Shown piece after piece: positions 8,409 through 16,574 of a stretch of 64,000 nt of DNA; position 1 is the stretch's first letter; each line of letters opens with the position of its first letter. The stretch is from JAUIJL01 sp965366625 (GTDB lineage Bacteria > Acidobacteriota > Thermoanaerobaculia > Multivoradales > J023), in NCBI GenBank assembly GCA_965366625.1, contig CBDUGP010000021.1, positions 1-64,000 on the forward strand. The letters are read 5' to 3'. Below the pieces are notes generated by a model. The model saw nothing but the letters and a program-made list of their open reading frames with translations, was not told where the DNA came from and ran no database searches. The position numbers and the translations under genes were made by a program.

Positions 8409-9016
8409 GTTCCGCTGTCGCCCAGGGAGCCGGAGCCCAAACTCGGTACCATGTCTGTGGGTACTTCTTCGCCGGCTTCACGATCTTCCTCGACCATGGT
8501 GGCTAGGAGCTGTTTGGCGAGAGACTTTTGATGATCGGCTTCGCTTTGGGCGACGAATTGCAGGTCGAGCACCCGGCGGTGGGTCTTGTTGCTGCCGACG
8601 ACCGTGAGCAAGAGAAAACCGTCGGCCTCCAAGTCCCACATCACGCCGTGGAATCCTAATTGGAGGGTTTGGCCTGCGACGGTGGCCACGAAAGTGCAGG
8701 CTGCCTTGAGCATGGAATCTTTGTTCGAACTCGAGTCACCGTCGTCCAGAGTGGGCCGGAATGCGGTGTGGCATTCGAGAAGAGACGCTTTATCGTCGTC
8801 GCCCTTGAGCAACCACCGATAGACGACTTTCGGGTAGTCCGGATAGAACGGCTCTTTTTTCAGCTCGACGTATCCGAGCACTGCCGATTCAATTTTGCCG
8901 TCGGAGGGAGGGGATTTCGGGTCGAAAACCGGAAGCTTTAATGACGACATCCCGCGCACCTCGATGGCGAGATCTCCCAATTTTCTTTGTCCGTCTTGGC
9001 TCCAAACTTCGATCAT
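8399..9016 (-). CDS. Hypothetical protein
   Basis: I do not recognise this 205-residue protein. It has no signal peptide or membrane segment. The central part (VLGYVELKKEPFYPDYPKVV, VVYRWLLKGDDD, TLQLGFHGVMWDLEADGFLLL) alternates like beta strands. The C-terminus is low complexity (Glu-rich then Gly/Ser-rich), and its stop lies in the 14-bp tandem repeat. ATG 9016 is the first good start; an in-frame TTG at 9058 would add 14 residues. It is convergent with the pst operon and divergent from the VIT transporter gene. Confidence 0.6.
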   Translation of the reverse strand: MIEVWSQDGQRKLGDLAIEVRGMSSLKLPVFDPKSPPSDGKIESAVLGYVELKKEPFYPDYPKVVYRWLLKGDDDKASLLECHTAFRPTLDDGDSSSNKDSMLKAACTFVATVAGQTLQLGFHGVMWDLEADGFLLLTVVGSNKTHRRVLDLQFVAQSEADHQKSLAKQLLATMVEEDREAGEEVPTDMVPSLGSGSLGDSGTAG

Positions 9017-9194
9017 AGTCAGTCCTTGAGGCAGCTGGCTCTTGAGCGCTAAGGGCAACCTAACGGCCCAGAGTAGGATTCTATAGCAAGCTAAACATGA
9101 ATGACAGTATCGCCGCCCAACCGTACAAAGAAGATTACGATTTTTGTTCTTTTTAGATTCAGGTCAAAGTAGGAGATTGGATTACACTCAAGGT

Positions 9195-9917
9195 ATGCAG
9201 CTTGAACATGAGCATTCTCCAGAAGCGATCCGAAAACGGCTGGCCGAAGGTCCTTCGTCGAGCTATTTGCGGGATTGGATCTACGGTGGAATCGATGGCG
9301 CCGTGACCACTTTCGCCATCGTTTCGGGGGTGGAGGGAGCCGCCCTTTCCCCTAAGGTGGTGGTGATTCTTGGATTGGCCAATCTTTTGGCGGACGGTTT
9401 CTCCATGGCCGCCGGCAACTACAGTGGGACCCGCGCCGAATGCGATGAAAGAGAGCATTTGCGCCGGGTTGAGCATCGACACATTGTCGAGGAACCGGAG
9501 GGAGAGCGGGAGGAGATCCGCCAAATCTACCAACGAAAAGGCTTAGAGGGCAAGAACCTGGAAATGGTGGTCGACGCGATCACCGCCGATCGGGAACGTT
9601 GGGTAGAGACCATGCTGAACGAGGAATACGGACTGTCCTCGGAGGCCCGTTCCCCGATGCTCGCCGCCTGGACAACCTTCAGCGCATTTCTGCTCTGTGG
9701 CGCTGTGCCGATTCTGCCTTTCGTGCTCGGTCTTTCCAGTGCTTTCATGATCTCGGCGGTCACGACCGGTATGGTGTTTTTCGCCATCGGTTGCGTGCGT
9801 TCCCGTTGGTCGGTCGACCCATGGTGGCAGGCGGGACTTTCTACTTTTCTATTGGGTGGCTCCGCGGCGGCTTTGTCCTGGGGCGTCGGCAAGTGGCTCA
9901 GCCAATGGCTCGGCTAG
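9195..9917 (+). CDS. VIT1/CCC1-family (Fe/Mn) membrane transporter
   Basis: This 240-residue integral membrane protein belongs to the VIT1/CCC1 family, which exports or sequesters ferrous iron and manganese. The family N-terminus is clear (YLRDWIYGGIDGAVTTFAIVSG, then ANLLADGFSMAAGNY). A charged, Glu-rich cytoplasmic segment follows (about residues 78-150), matching the metal-binding helical domain, and then three further hydrophobic segments, giving the five expected. ATG 9195 is preferred; the reading frame is open upstream to 9144. It is a single gene, divergent from 8399-9016 and convergent with the response regulator. Substrate is inferred from family. Confidence 0.85.
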   Translation: MQLEHEHSPEAIRKRLAEGPSSSYLRDWIYGGIDGAVTTFAIVSGVEGAALSPKVVVILGLANLLADGFSMAAGNYSGTRAECDEREHLRRVEHRHIVEEPEGEREEIRQIYQRKGLEGKNLEMVVDAITADRERWVETMLNEEYGLSSEARSPMLAAWTTFSAFLLCGAVPILPFVLGLSSAFMISAVTTGMVFFAIGCVRSRWSVDPWWQAGLSTFLLGGSAAALSWGVGKWLSQWLG

Positions 9918-9923
9918 TTATAG

Positions 9924-10574
9924 CTAAACCTCGGGCTCAACGATTTTGTGGCGCAGGGCGTAGCTCACCACTTGGGCGCGATTGTGAAGATGCAGCTTGT
10001 CCAGGATGTTGCGCATGTGAAATTTGATCGTATTCTCGCTCACGTTTAGGTGCTCGGCGAGCTTGCGATTGGTGGTGATGCCGGCGACCATGGCTTCGAG
10101 CACCTCGGTCTCTCGCCGCGTCAAGGCATCGGGATTAACAGCTTTCTTGGGTGAAGAGCGGGGATTCTTGAGCTCCGCCAGCAGCTTGCGGGCGAGTAGG
10201 GGGGTCAGTGCGGGCTCGCCCCGGGAGACCCCTTCGAGCAGCGAAAAGAATTTTTCTGCTTGAAGGTCCTTGAGCAAATATCCTTCCGCTCCCGACTTGA
10301 TCGCCTCAAAGAGATCATCGTCCTCGTTGGACGCCGTCAGCACGACCACTTTCACTTCCGGGAGCTCGGAAGTGATGATCTTGGTGGCCGCCAATCCATC
10401 CATTTCCGGCATGGTCAGATCCATCAGCACAATATCCGGCTTCAACCGCCTGGCCATTTCGACGGTTTCCTTGCCGGTCCCCGAGACTCCCACGACCTCG
10501 TGGCCGCGGATCTCGATCAGACTTTTAAGGCTGTCACGAAAGAGAAGATGGTCGTCGGCGATCACGATTTTCAT
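9924..10574 (-). CDS. NarL/FixJ-type response regulator
   Basis: This 216-residue transcription factor has an N-terminal receiver domain (KIVIADDHLLFRDSL, phosphoacceptor Asp in PDIVLMDLTMPEMDG, conserved Lys in GYLLKD) and a C-terminal LuxR-type helix-turn-helix (LTRRETEVLEAMVAG, LNVSENTIKFHMRNILDKLHLHNRAQVV). It begins 8 bases after the stop of the histidine kinase gene, so the two form a two-component pair. The NarL-like layout and the respiratory island 4 kb away make it a candidate regulator of that island, but no target site was identified. Confidence 0.93.
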   Translation of the reverse strand: MKIVIADDHLLFRDSLKSLIEIRGHEVVGVSGTGKETVEMARRLKPDIVLMDLTMPEMDGLAATKIITSELPEVKVVVLTASNEDDDLFEAIKSGAEGYLLKDLQAEKFFSLLEGVSRGEPALTPLLARKLLAELKNPRSSPKKAVNPDALTRRETEVLEAMVAGITTNRKLAEHLNVSENTIKFHMRNILDKLHLHNRAQVVSYALRHKIVEPEV

Positions 10575-10582
10575 GGAGATCC

Positions 10583-11947
10583 TCAGCTTGGTGGGAAACT
10601 TTGATGGTCAGATTGCGGCGGTAAAAAAACGACGCGGATGAGAGTACCTCGTCCCAGCTCGGACTGAATGGTCAGCTCTGCGCCGATGGTTTCGCAGCGC
10701 TCGCGCATGGTGGCCAGACCGAAATGCGAGAGAGTCGAAGACTGAGTGGTGTTGCGGGTGTCGAAGCCCACGCCGTCGTCTTCGACCTCTAGAGACATGC
10801 GATGTCCTTCGAGGCTGGCCCGCAGTTTGACTTTATTGGCTTGCGAGTGCTTTCGGGCGTTGGTCATGGCTTCTTGGGCAACGCGCAGCAATTGCAGCTC
10901 CGCCTCGCGCTCGTAGCGGGAATCACCTTGGATATCGAGTTCGATGGCGATTCCCGATTGGTCTTGCCAATGCCCGGCCAATTCCGTGAGAACTTGGCGC
11001 AGATCGTGGTCATGGTCGACGGTCGTCCGCAGGGAAAGAATGCCCTCGCGCACGTCGGCATAGACTTCCCGGGCGGCGGCAGCCATTTGGTCGAGATGCT
11101 CACGGGCCCTTTCAATTTCGCCTTTTTGCATCAGCTGATCTACGACCTGAGCCTTGGTATTGACGTAAGCCAGAACTTGGGCTTGGCCGTCGTGCATCTC
11201 GCGGGCAAGGCGCAATCGTTCGTCGAGCAATGCTAGGCCTGCGACTCTCGCGTGCAGTTGGGCGTTGTCGACGGCAATGGCAGCCTGGACCGCGAATCGA
11301 GTCAGGGTCTCCTCGTCCTCGGTGGTGAAATCGGAGCCGTCGACTTTCTCCGACAAATAGAGGTTGCCCCGAAAAGGCTCGCGACACACCACGGGTACCG
11401 CCAGCAGGGAGTGCATCGCCGGATGGTTCTCCGGAAACCCCACAGACTGTGGGTGCTTGCTGAGATCCCCCAGCCTCAGGAGCTGGCCGGTTCTCAGAGG
11501 TAGCCGCAACAGGCCCTGTCCGGTCGGAAGATGGTCGATCATGGAGCGCGTCTGCTCGTCGATTCCCGAAGTGACAAATAACTCTAACCGACCGTCGAGG
11601 TCGTAAACGGAAAGAGCACCGTATTTGCAGTCGAGCAGTAGCCTCGATTGGTCGACGATCTTTTCCAGCACGCTGTCCAGGGACAACACGGCGCTGATGT
11701 CGAGACTCGCCGAGCGCAAAGCCTTGAGTTCGCGATTCTGGCGCTCGAGCTTCTCCATCAATTGGGAAATGAAGGCAGAAACCGCGGCGTAGAAGGAAAC
11801 CGCCCCCACCAGCACGACGGCATCCATCAACAGTCGCCCGGGCCATGAAGCCAGCATTGGGGAAAGGGCCCATCGTGAATATTCGAGAACTGCCACCACC
11901 AGCAGAGGTGCGGCGATCACCAACCATTTGATCTTTCGAAAGGTCAT
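10583..11947 (-). CDS. Sensor histidine kinase, GAF + HisKA_3 (NarX-like)
   Basis: This sensor kinase of about 454 residues has two N-terminal membrane helices (WLVIAAPLLVVAVLEY and LLMDAVVLVGAVSFYAAVSAF), a coiled linker, and a GAF domain (from LDSVLEKIVDQSRLLLDCKYGALSV). The HisKA_3 phosphoacceptor helix contains RLAREMHDGQAQ. The HATPase domain has AQEAMTNARKHSQA and VEDDGVGFD. Phosphate would go to the response regulator encoded 8 bases downstream. The ATG at 11947 is chosen; an in-frame TTG at 11998 would add 17 residues, and neither has a good ribosome binding site. Confidence 0.9.
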   Translation of the reverse strand: MTFRKIKWLVIAAPLLVVAVLEYSRWALSPMLASWPGRLLMDAVVLVGAVSFYAAVSAFISQLMEKLERQNRELKALRSASLDISAVLSLDSVLEKIVDQSRLLLDCKYGALSVYDLDGRLELFVTSGIDEQTRSMIDHLPTGQGLLRLPLRTGQLLRLGDLSKHPQSVGFPENHPAMHSLLAVPVVCREPFRGNLYLSEKVDGSDFTTEDEETLTRFAVQAAIAVDNAQLHARVAGLALLDERLRLAREMHDGQAQVLAYVNTKAQVVDQLMQKGEIERAREHLDQMAAAAREVYADVREGILSLRTTVDHDHDLRQVLTELAGHWQDQSGIAIELDIQGDSRYEREAELQLLRVAQEAMTNARKHSQANKVKLRASLEGHRMSLEVEDDGVGFDTRNTTQSSTLSHFGLATMRERCETIGAELTIQSELGRGTLIRVVFLPPQSDHQSFPPS

Positions 11948-12134
11948 GAATGGATTTTTTATCACGAAGACAAGGCATTCGTAGGTCGGTGACGCCAAAA
12001 GCTAATTTTTTGCCGGCCACCCGTGGCCACCTTTTCGGGTAGGGGGTCGGCCGTGGGCCTGCCCGTTGGCATATCGCCGGAGCGGGTGGAGCCATTCATA
12101 CTCAATCTAGACTAGCAGCCCAAGGATCACTATT

Positions 12135-12172
12135 AGCCCGGAGAGTCTAGGGCCAGCCCGGAGAGTCTAGGG
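12135..12172. repeat. 20-bp direct repeat, two copies, carrying the Shine-Dalgarno
   Basis: AGCCCGGAGAGTCTAGGG occurs at 12135-12152 and again at 12155-12172, separated by CC. The second copy runs up to the GTG start at 12172, and its GGAGAG (12160-12165) lies 6 bases before that start. Confidence 0.85.
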
Positions 12173-12504
12173 TGCCGAATGCCGCAATGATGACCCTTTC
12201 CAATCTAGAGCTTCGCAGACGGTTGTTGCGTCTGATGCTCGGTGCCTTGATGTTGGCCATCGGCTGGTGGGGCATCGAGGCGGACGGCTCGGTGTGGGCC
12301 GTGCCTTTGCGTGTAGTGGCGCTGTATCCCCTGTTGACCGGTCTGGTGGGTTGGTGTCCAATGGTGTCCTTGTGGGATCAGTGGGCAAACCGGCGGACGG
12401 GTCTTCGGCGTCAGTCGGATGGGGAAGCGGCGGTGAATGTGGATGTTGAGTATAGAGATCACAAGCAAGACGAGGGCACGGACGAGTGGGTGAGCAAAAA
12501 GTAG
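12172..12504 (+). CDS. DUF2892-like small membrane protein
   Basis: This 110-residue protein has two hydrophobic segments (LMLGALMLAIGWWGI and AVPLRVVALYPLLTGLVGWCP). The second matches the DUF2892/YgaP-like core with its LLTGLVGWCP signature. The tail is charged. GTG 12172 is favoured by GGAGAG six bases upstream, which is part of a direct repeat; ATG 12187 is the alternative. The 3' end overlaps the GCS2-CBS gene by 19 bases, so the two are probably co-transcribed. Molecular function is unknown. Confidence 0.75.
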   Translation: MPNAAMMTLSNLELRRRLLRLMLGALMLAIGWWGIEADGSVWAVPLRVVALYPLLTGLVGWCPMVSLWDQWANRRTGLRRQSDGEAAVNVDVEYRDHKQDEGTDEWVSKK

Positions 12505-14426
12505 AAAACCATCGGGATCCTGAGCAGCTTCGAATTTTCATGCAGCGATTGCTGGACGATGTTCGAGCCCTGGATCAAATGATCCGTGACGATCGATTCG
12601 AAAAAGGCGTAACCCGGATCGGCGCGGAGCAAGAACTTTTTTTGGTGGATTCGGTGCATCGCCCCGCCTCTCGCTCCATGGAACTTTTGGAGCGCATCGA
12701 CGATCCCCACTTCACCACCGAGCTGGCGCGATTCAATTTGGAATTCAACCTCGATCCCCTCGAGCTGACCCCCGATTGCCTGACCCGGCTGCACGAGGAC
12801 TTAGAGACCTATTTGGGGTTGGCCAGATCCAAGGCACGGGAAATGGGGATCGACGTTTTAATGACGGGGATTCTGCCGACCTTGGAAAAGGCGGATATGT
12901 CGCTCGATAACATGACCCCCAATCCGCGCTATTTTGCTCTCAACCAAGTGATCCGTGAGCTTAGGGGCAGCGACTTTAGGTTGCATATGAAGGGGCCGGA
13001 CGAGCTGAGCTTGCGCCACGACAGTGTGATGTTGGAAGCCTGCAATACGAGCTTCCAGGTCCATCTTCAGGTTTCAGCCCAGGATTTCGCACGGGTCTAC
13101 AACGTCGCGCAATTGGCAGCGGCTCCGGTTTTAGCCGCCGCGGTGGGTTCACCCTTGCTCTTCGGACGACGGCTTTGGCACGAGACCCGGATCGCCCTCT
13201 TTCAGCAGTCCGTGGATACCCGCAAGACGGTCAGCCATCGGCGGTCTCAATATCCTCGAGTGAGCTTCGGGGAGCGATGGCTCGACGACTCCGTACTCGA
13301 AATTTTTCAAGAGGACATCGCCCGGTTCCGGCTGCTTTTGACGGGCGAACTCGGCGATGACCCTTTGGAGCTGCTCGCCAAGGGCGAGATTCCGGATCTG
13401 AAGGCCCTGCGGATGCACAACGGCACAGTTTATCGCTGGAATCGACCTTGCCTCGGGGTGGTCGACGGCATAGCCCATATGAGGATCGAAAACCGCATGT
13501 TGCCGGCCGGGCCGTCGGTGACCGACGAAGTGGCCAACGCGGCATTTTGGTTCGGTTTGGTCAAGGGTTTGGCCTTGGACCTCCAGGATGTGCGCACGAA
13601 GATCGATTTCGATCAGGTGCGTAAGAGCTTCCAGAGTGTGGCGCGGAACGGCCTCGACTCTCAGATTTATTGGCTCGACGGGCAAGTTCGTCCGGCCCGC
13701 GACTTGATTCTCGAAGAGCTCTTGTTGCGCGCCCGGGACGGCCTACAAGCCTTGGGCGTTGCCGATCGAGATCGTGATCACTACCTGGGCGTGATCGAAG
13801 AACGGGTCGATACCGGACGCACTGCAAGCCGTTGGTTGCTCGATTCCCTTGGCGCCATGAATGGCGACGGCACCACGACCGAGCGCCTTATGCAGCTGAC
13901 CGCGAGCTTAAAGAGCCATCAGGAACAAGGGGAGCCGGTCCACCGCTGGCCCCTGGCGCAATCCCGGGAAAGTGACGCTTGGCAGCACAGCTATCAGCGG
14001 GTCAGCAGCTTGATGACCACCGACCTCTTCACCGTGGATCAAGACGATGTGGTGGACCTGGCCGCCAGCCTGATGGATTGGCGCCACATTCGCCATGTGC
14101 CGGTGGAGGACTCAGAGCATCGTTTGGTGGGTTTGGTGACCCATCGAACTCTGATGAGAGTGCTGTCCCAAAGCTTGGGCCGGCAGCGTCGGCCGATCGC
14201 GGTTCATGAGGTCATGCAACGGAATCTGGTGACGGTCGAGCCCGATACGCCAATCCTGGAAGCCATCGACACCATGCGCAGCCACGGCATCGCTTGTTTA
14301 CCCGTGGTCGAGCAAGGGCGGTTGGTGGGTATCTTGACCGAGCGCGATTTCATGAAAATCGCCAAACATTTGTTGGAGGATTTTCTCCGTCAAATGCCTT
14401 CTCGGGCCGAAGAAACCGCTGGGTGA
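12486..14426 (+). CDS. Glutamate-cysteine-ligase-like (GCS2) enzyme with C-terminal CBS pair
   Basis: This 646-residue protein has a carboxylate-amine ligase domain of the GCS2 type (TRIGAEQELFLVD at the nucleotide/metal-binding start, ARFNLEFNLDPLELTP, later RIENRMLPAGPSVTDEVANAAF) over about residues 35-480. Two CBS motifs follow (VSSLMTTDLFTVDQDD... and VHEVMQRNLVTVEPDTPILEAIDTM...) at about 510-640. CBS pairs usually bind adenine nucleotides, so ligase activity may be tuned by energy charge; this is inference. GTG 12486 overlaps the preceding gene. Substrate is unknown, and the relation to gamma-glutamyl-cysteine synthesis is by fold only. Confidence 0.85.
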   Translation: MGEQKVENHRDPEQLRIFMQRLLDDVRALDQMIRDDRFEKGVTRIGAEQELFLVDSVHRPASRSMELLERIDDPHFTTELARFNLEFNLDPLELTPDCLTRLHEDLETYLGLARSKAREMGIDVLMTGILPTLEKADMSLDNMTPNPRYFALNQVIRELRGSDFRLHMKGPDELSLRHDSVMLEACNTSFQVHLQVSAQDFARVYNVAQLAAAPVLAAAVGSPLLFGRRLWHETRIALFQQSVDTRKTVSHRRSQYPRVSFGERWLDDSVLEIFQEDIARFRLLLTGELGDDPLELLAKGEIPDLKALRMHNGTVYRWNRPCLGVVDGIAHMRIENRMLPAGPSVTDEVANAAFWFGLVKGLALDLQDVRTKIDFDQVRKSFQSVARNGLDSQIYWLDGQVRPARDLILEELLLRARDGLQALGVADRDRDHYLGVIEERVDTGRTASRWLLDSLGAMNGDGTTTERLMQLTASLKSHQEQGEPVHRWPLAQSRESDAWQHSYQRVSSLMTTDLFTVDQDDVVDLAASLMDWRHIRHVPVEDSEHRLVGLVTHRTLMRVLSQSLGRQRRPIAVHEVMQRNLVTVEPDTPILEAIDTMRSHGIACLPVVEQGRLVGILTERDFMKIAKHLLEDFLRQMPSRAEETAG

Positions 14427-14640
14427 GTGGCCCGAGAGCTGTATCCCACCCGAACGGGTAGGATTCGCCCCCTCCTTACGGGCTGTTTGGGTCCCCTCCT
14501 AACGCGTGTTGGGGAGGTGGGCTGCGGGGCATAGCCTGGGCTCGTCCAATTGAATTCACGTCTTAGGCATCACGGTCTAAAAGAGGCCGCGCCCGCTGAA
14601 GACTGCAGTCGTTCGCAAATACGTGCCGTTCGGGGGTCCG

Positions 14641-15264
14641 ATGATGCAAGAAACCACAGGGGCAGGGGCGGACACCGTGGGGTCGTCGGGGGTCGACGCG
14701 CCACGCCGTGACGCCCTCGACACTCTGAGCAAGTGGGGGCTGGCAGTGGGCCTGATCGCCGCCTACGGAACCTTCGCCTCCTTTCTCGGGCGCTTCCTTT
14801 TCCCTGCGGGCCCACCCGCCAAAGGTTGGATGTACGTAGCGCCCCTGAAACAGCTTGGGGTAGGTGATTCGGTGGTTTTCCGCACCCCTGCCGGAGCCAC
14901 GGTCAATATTGCCCGCCAGCAAGCGGAGGAAGACGAAACGGCGTTCATCGCCCTTTCGTCCACCTGCCCGCATCTGGGTTGCCAAGTGCATTGGGAAGGC
15001 CAGAACAACAGATTCTTTTGCCCTTGCCACAACGGTGTTTTTTCGCCGGACGGAACGGGCATCGGCGGGCCGCCCGGTGAGGCCGGGCAGAGTCTGCCCC
15101 GCTATCCGTTGAAGGTCGAGAGCGGTTTGCTCTACATCGAGGTTTCAACGGAGGAAATAGCCATGGGTGCGGGTGAAATCCTCGACGATTTAGAGTCCCC
15201 ACCGGGGCCGGGTCACGATCCGTGTCTCTACGTTTGTCCCACGCCGTTCGGTCGGAGGGTTTGA
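14641..15264 (+). CDS. Rieske [2Fe-2S] protein of a cytochrome bc-type complex
   Basis: This 207-residue iron-sulfur protein of the quinol:cytochrome c oxidoreductase has an N-terminal membrane anchor (WGLAVGLIAAYGTFASFLGRFLF) and a Rieske domain. Both cluster-binding motifs are intact: CPHLGC and CPCHNGVF, followed by GGPP. GTTs upstream give no better start than the ATG pair at 14641/14644, which has a GGGGG about five bases before it. The stop is two bases before the GTG of cytochrome b. A short extension (from about residue 175) follows the domain and contains CLYVCPTPFG, of unknown role. Confidence 0.92.
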   Translation: MMQETTGAGADTVGSSGVDAPRRDALDTLSKWGLAVGLIAAYGTFASFLGRFLFPAGPPAKGWMYVAPLKQLGVGDSVVFRTPAGATVNIARQQAEEDETAFIALSSTCPHLGCQVHWEGQNNRFFCPCHNGVFSPDGTGIGGPPGEAGQSLPRYPLKVESGLLYIEVSTEEIAMGAGEILDDLESPPGPGHDPCLYVCPTPFGRRV

Positions 15265-15266
15265 TC

Positions 15267-16316
15267 GTGGCGTCTCCCATCAACTGGATTCAGGAGCGTC
15301 TACCCATTTCGGGGGAGGACCTTCGGGAGCTGACCAACGAGCCGGTGCCCAACCACCTCAAACGGTGGTGGTTCGCCCTCGGTGGCACCCCGGCCTACCT
15401 GTTCGTGGTCCAAATCGTCACCGGCCTATTGTTGGCGGTTTACTACAAGCCGGCCGCCGAGACCGCCTACGAATCCGTGCGATTCATCACCGAAGAGGCC
15501 GCTTACGGTTGGTTGGTGCGCGGGGTTCACAAATGGGGGGCGACTTTCATGATCGCCGCGGTGATCCTGCATCAAATGCGGGTTTACTTCACCGGCGCTT
15601 ATCGCAAACCCCGTGAGATCAATTGGATGGTGGGCATGTGCATGCTCATCTGCACCTTGATGCTGGGTTTTACGGGTTATTGCTTGGTTTACGAACAGCT
15701 TTCCTATTGGGGTGCGGCGGTGGGCGCGAACATCGCGGGCAGCGTGCCGGTGGTGGGCGAGTGGATGAAGATGGCGCTGCTCGGTGGCGATGGGTTCAAC
15801 TCCCAGACCCTGCCGCGCTTTTTCGTTTTGCACGCGGCGGTGCTGCCGACCCTGCTCACCCTCTTGGTGATCGTGCACATCAGCATCATCCGGGTTCAGG
15901 GTGTGACCGAATTCGAATTCGGTGACGAAGCCGAGGACGAGCCCAAATACTTCAATTTCTTTCCCGAGCACATCATGAGCGAGCTGATCATCGGCTTGTT
16001 GTTGATGGTGGTGCTGACGGCGTTGGCCTGCATCGTGCCGGCGACCTTGGGCCCCAAAGCCGACCCGTTGGTGACCCCGGAGGTGATCAAACCCGAATGG
16101 TTCTTCTACGTCGCGTTCCGGTGGCTCAAGCTGTTCACCGGCACGGTGGCGGTGTTGTCCACGGGATTCATCGTTTTCATCATGTTCATCTGGCCGTTCA
16201 TCGACGATTGGATTCGCCGCAAGACCAAATATCCGGAAGCCAGCGTTTGGATCGGTATCGTCGGCGTGTTGTTGATCATTATGTTGACCGTTTGGGAAGC
16301 CGTCGTTGCTCATTAG
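15267..16316 (+). CDS. Cytochrome b of bc complex, b6-type spacing, fused b6/subunit IV
   Basis: This 349-residue integral membrane cytochrome b has heme-ligand histidines in GVHKWGATFMIAAVILHQ and LHAAVLPTLLTLLVIVHI. The second pair is separated by 14 residues, the b6-type spacing. The quinol-site motif reads PEWF (IKPEWFFYVAFRWLK) instead of PEWY. The C-terminal half supplies the subunit-IV helices in one chain. No Cys is present at the position that binds the extra heme of b6. GTG 15267 has GGAGG eight bases upstream and directly follows the Rieske stop. No cytochrome c1 or f gene adjoins; the next gene encodes an octaheme cytochrome. Confidence 0.92.
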   Translation: MASPINWIQERLPISGEDLRELTNEPVPNHLKRWWFALGGTPAYLFVVQIVTGLLLAVYYKPAAETAYESVRFITEEAAYGWLVRGVHKWGATFMIAAVILHQMRVYFTGAYRKPREINWMVGMCMLICTLMLGFTGYCLVYEQLSYWGAAVGANIAGSVPVVGEWMKMALLGGDGFNSQTLPRFFVLHAAVLPTLLTLLVIVHISIIRVQGVTEFEFGDEAEDEPKYFNFFPEHIMSELIIGLLLMVVLTALACIVPATLGPKADPLVTPEVIKPEWFFYVAFRWLKLFTGTVAVLSTGFIVFIMFIWPFIDDWIRRKTKYPEASVWIGIVGVLLIIMLTVWEAVVAH

Positions 16317-16370
16317 ATCGGGCGGAATAGCTTGGATTGGAAGAAATCATGGCTTCGGTAAATCATGGAT

Positions 16371-16547
16371 GAACTTAGCTGGCTACGCCCGCAAACCTCC
16401 GGATGTAGGGGCGGGGCTTGCCCCCGCCCGGGCGAGGCGAAGCCGAGCCGCTTCTCAAGGGAGAGCGGGAGGGGGCAAGCAAATTCAATGCATCAAGTTA
16501 TTTATAATCAATGGTTTGTAGAAATTCCGAAATGTCTGGTTAGGGCA
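16371..16547. repeat. Dispersed intergenic repeat, copy A
   Basis: About 177 bases, from GAACTTAGCTGGCTACGCCC to GAAATTCCGAAATGTCTGGTTAGGG, match imperfectly but co-linearly the sequence at 30744-30937. The repeat contains a strong GC hairpin (GGGGCGGGG-CTTG-CCCCCGCCC, 16408-16429), a long G/C-rich middle and an AT-rich end with TATAAT at 16503-16508. It fills the gap between cytochrome b and the octaheme cytochrome gene. I see no transposase and no coding capacity. Confidence 0.9.
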
Positions 16548-16574
16548 AAGCTCCCGGTTTAGGGGAAGAATCCA

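Noticed and set aside
14440..14525. Possible terminator after the GCS2-CBS gene
   Set aside because: The stems are interrupted by mismatches and no T-run follows.
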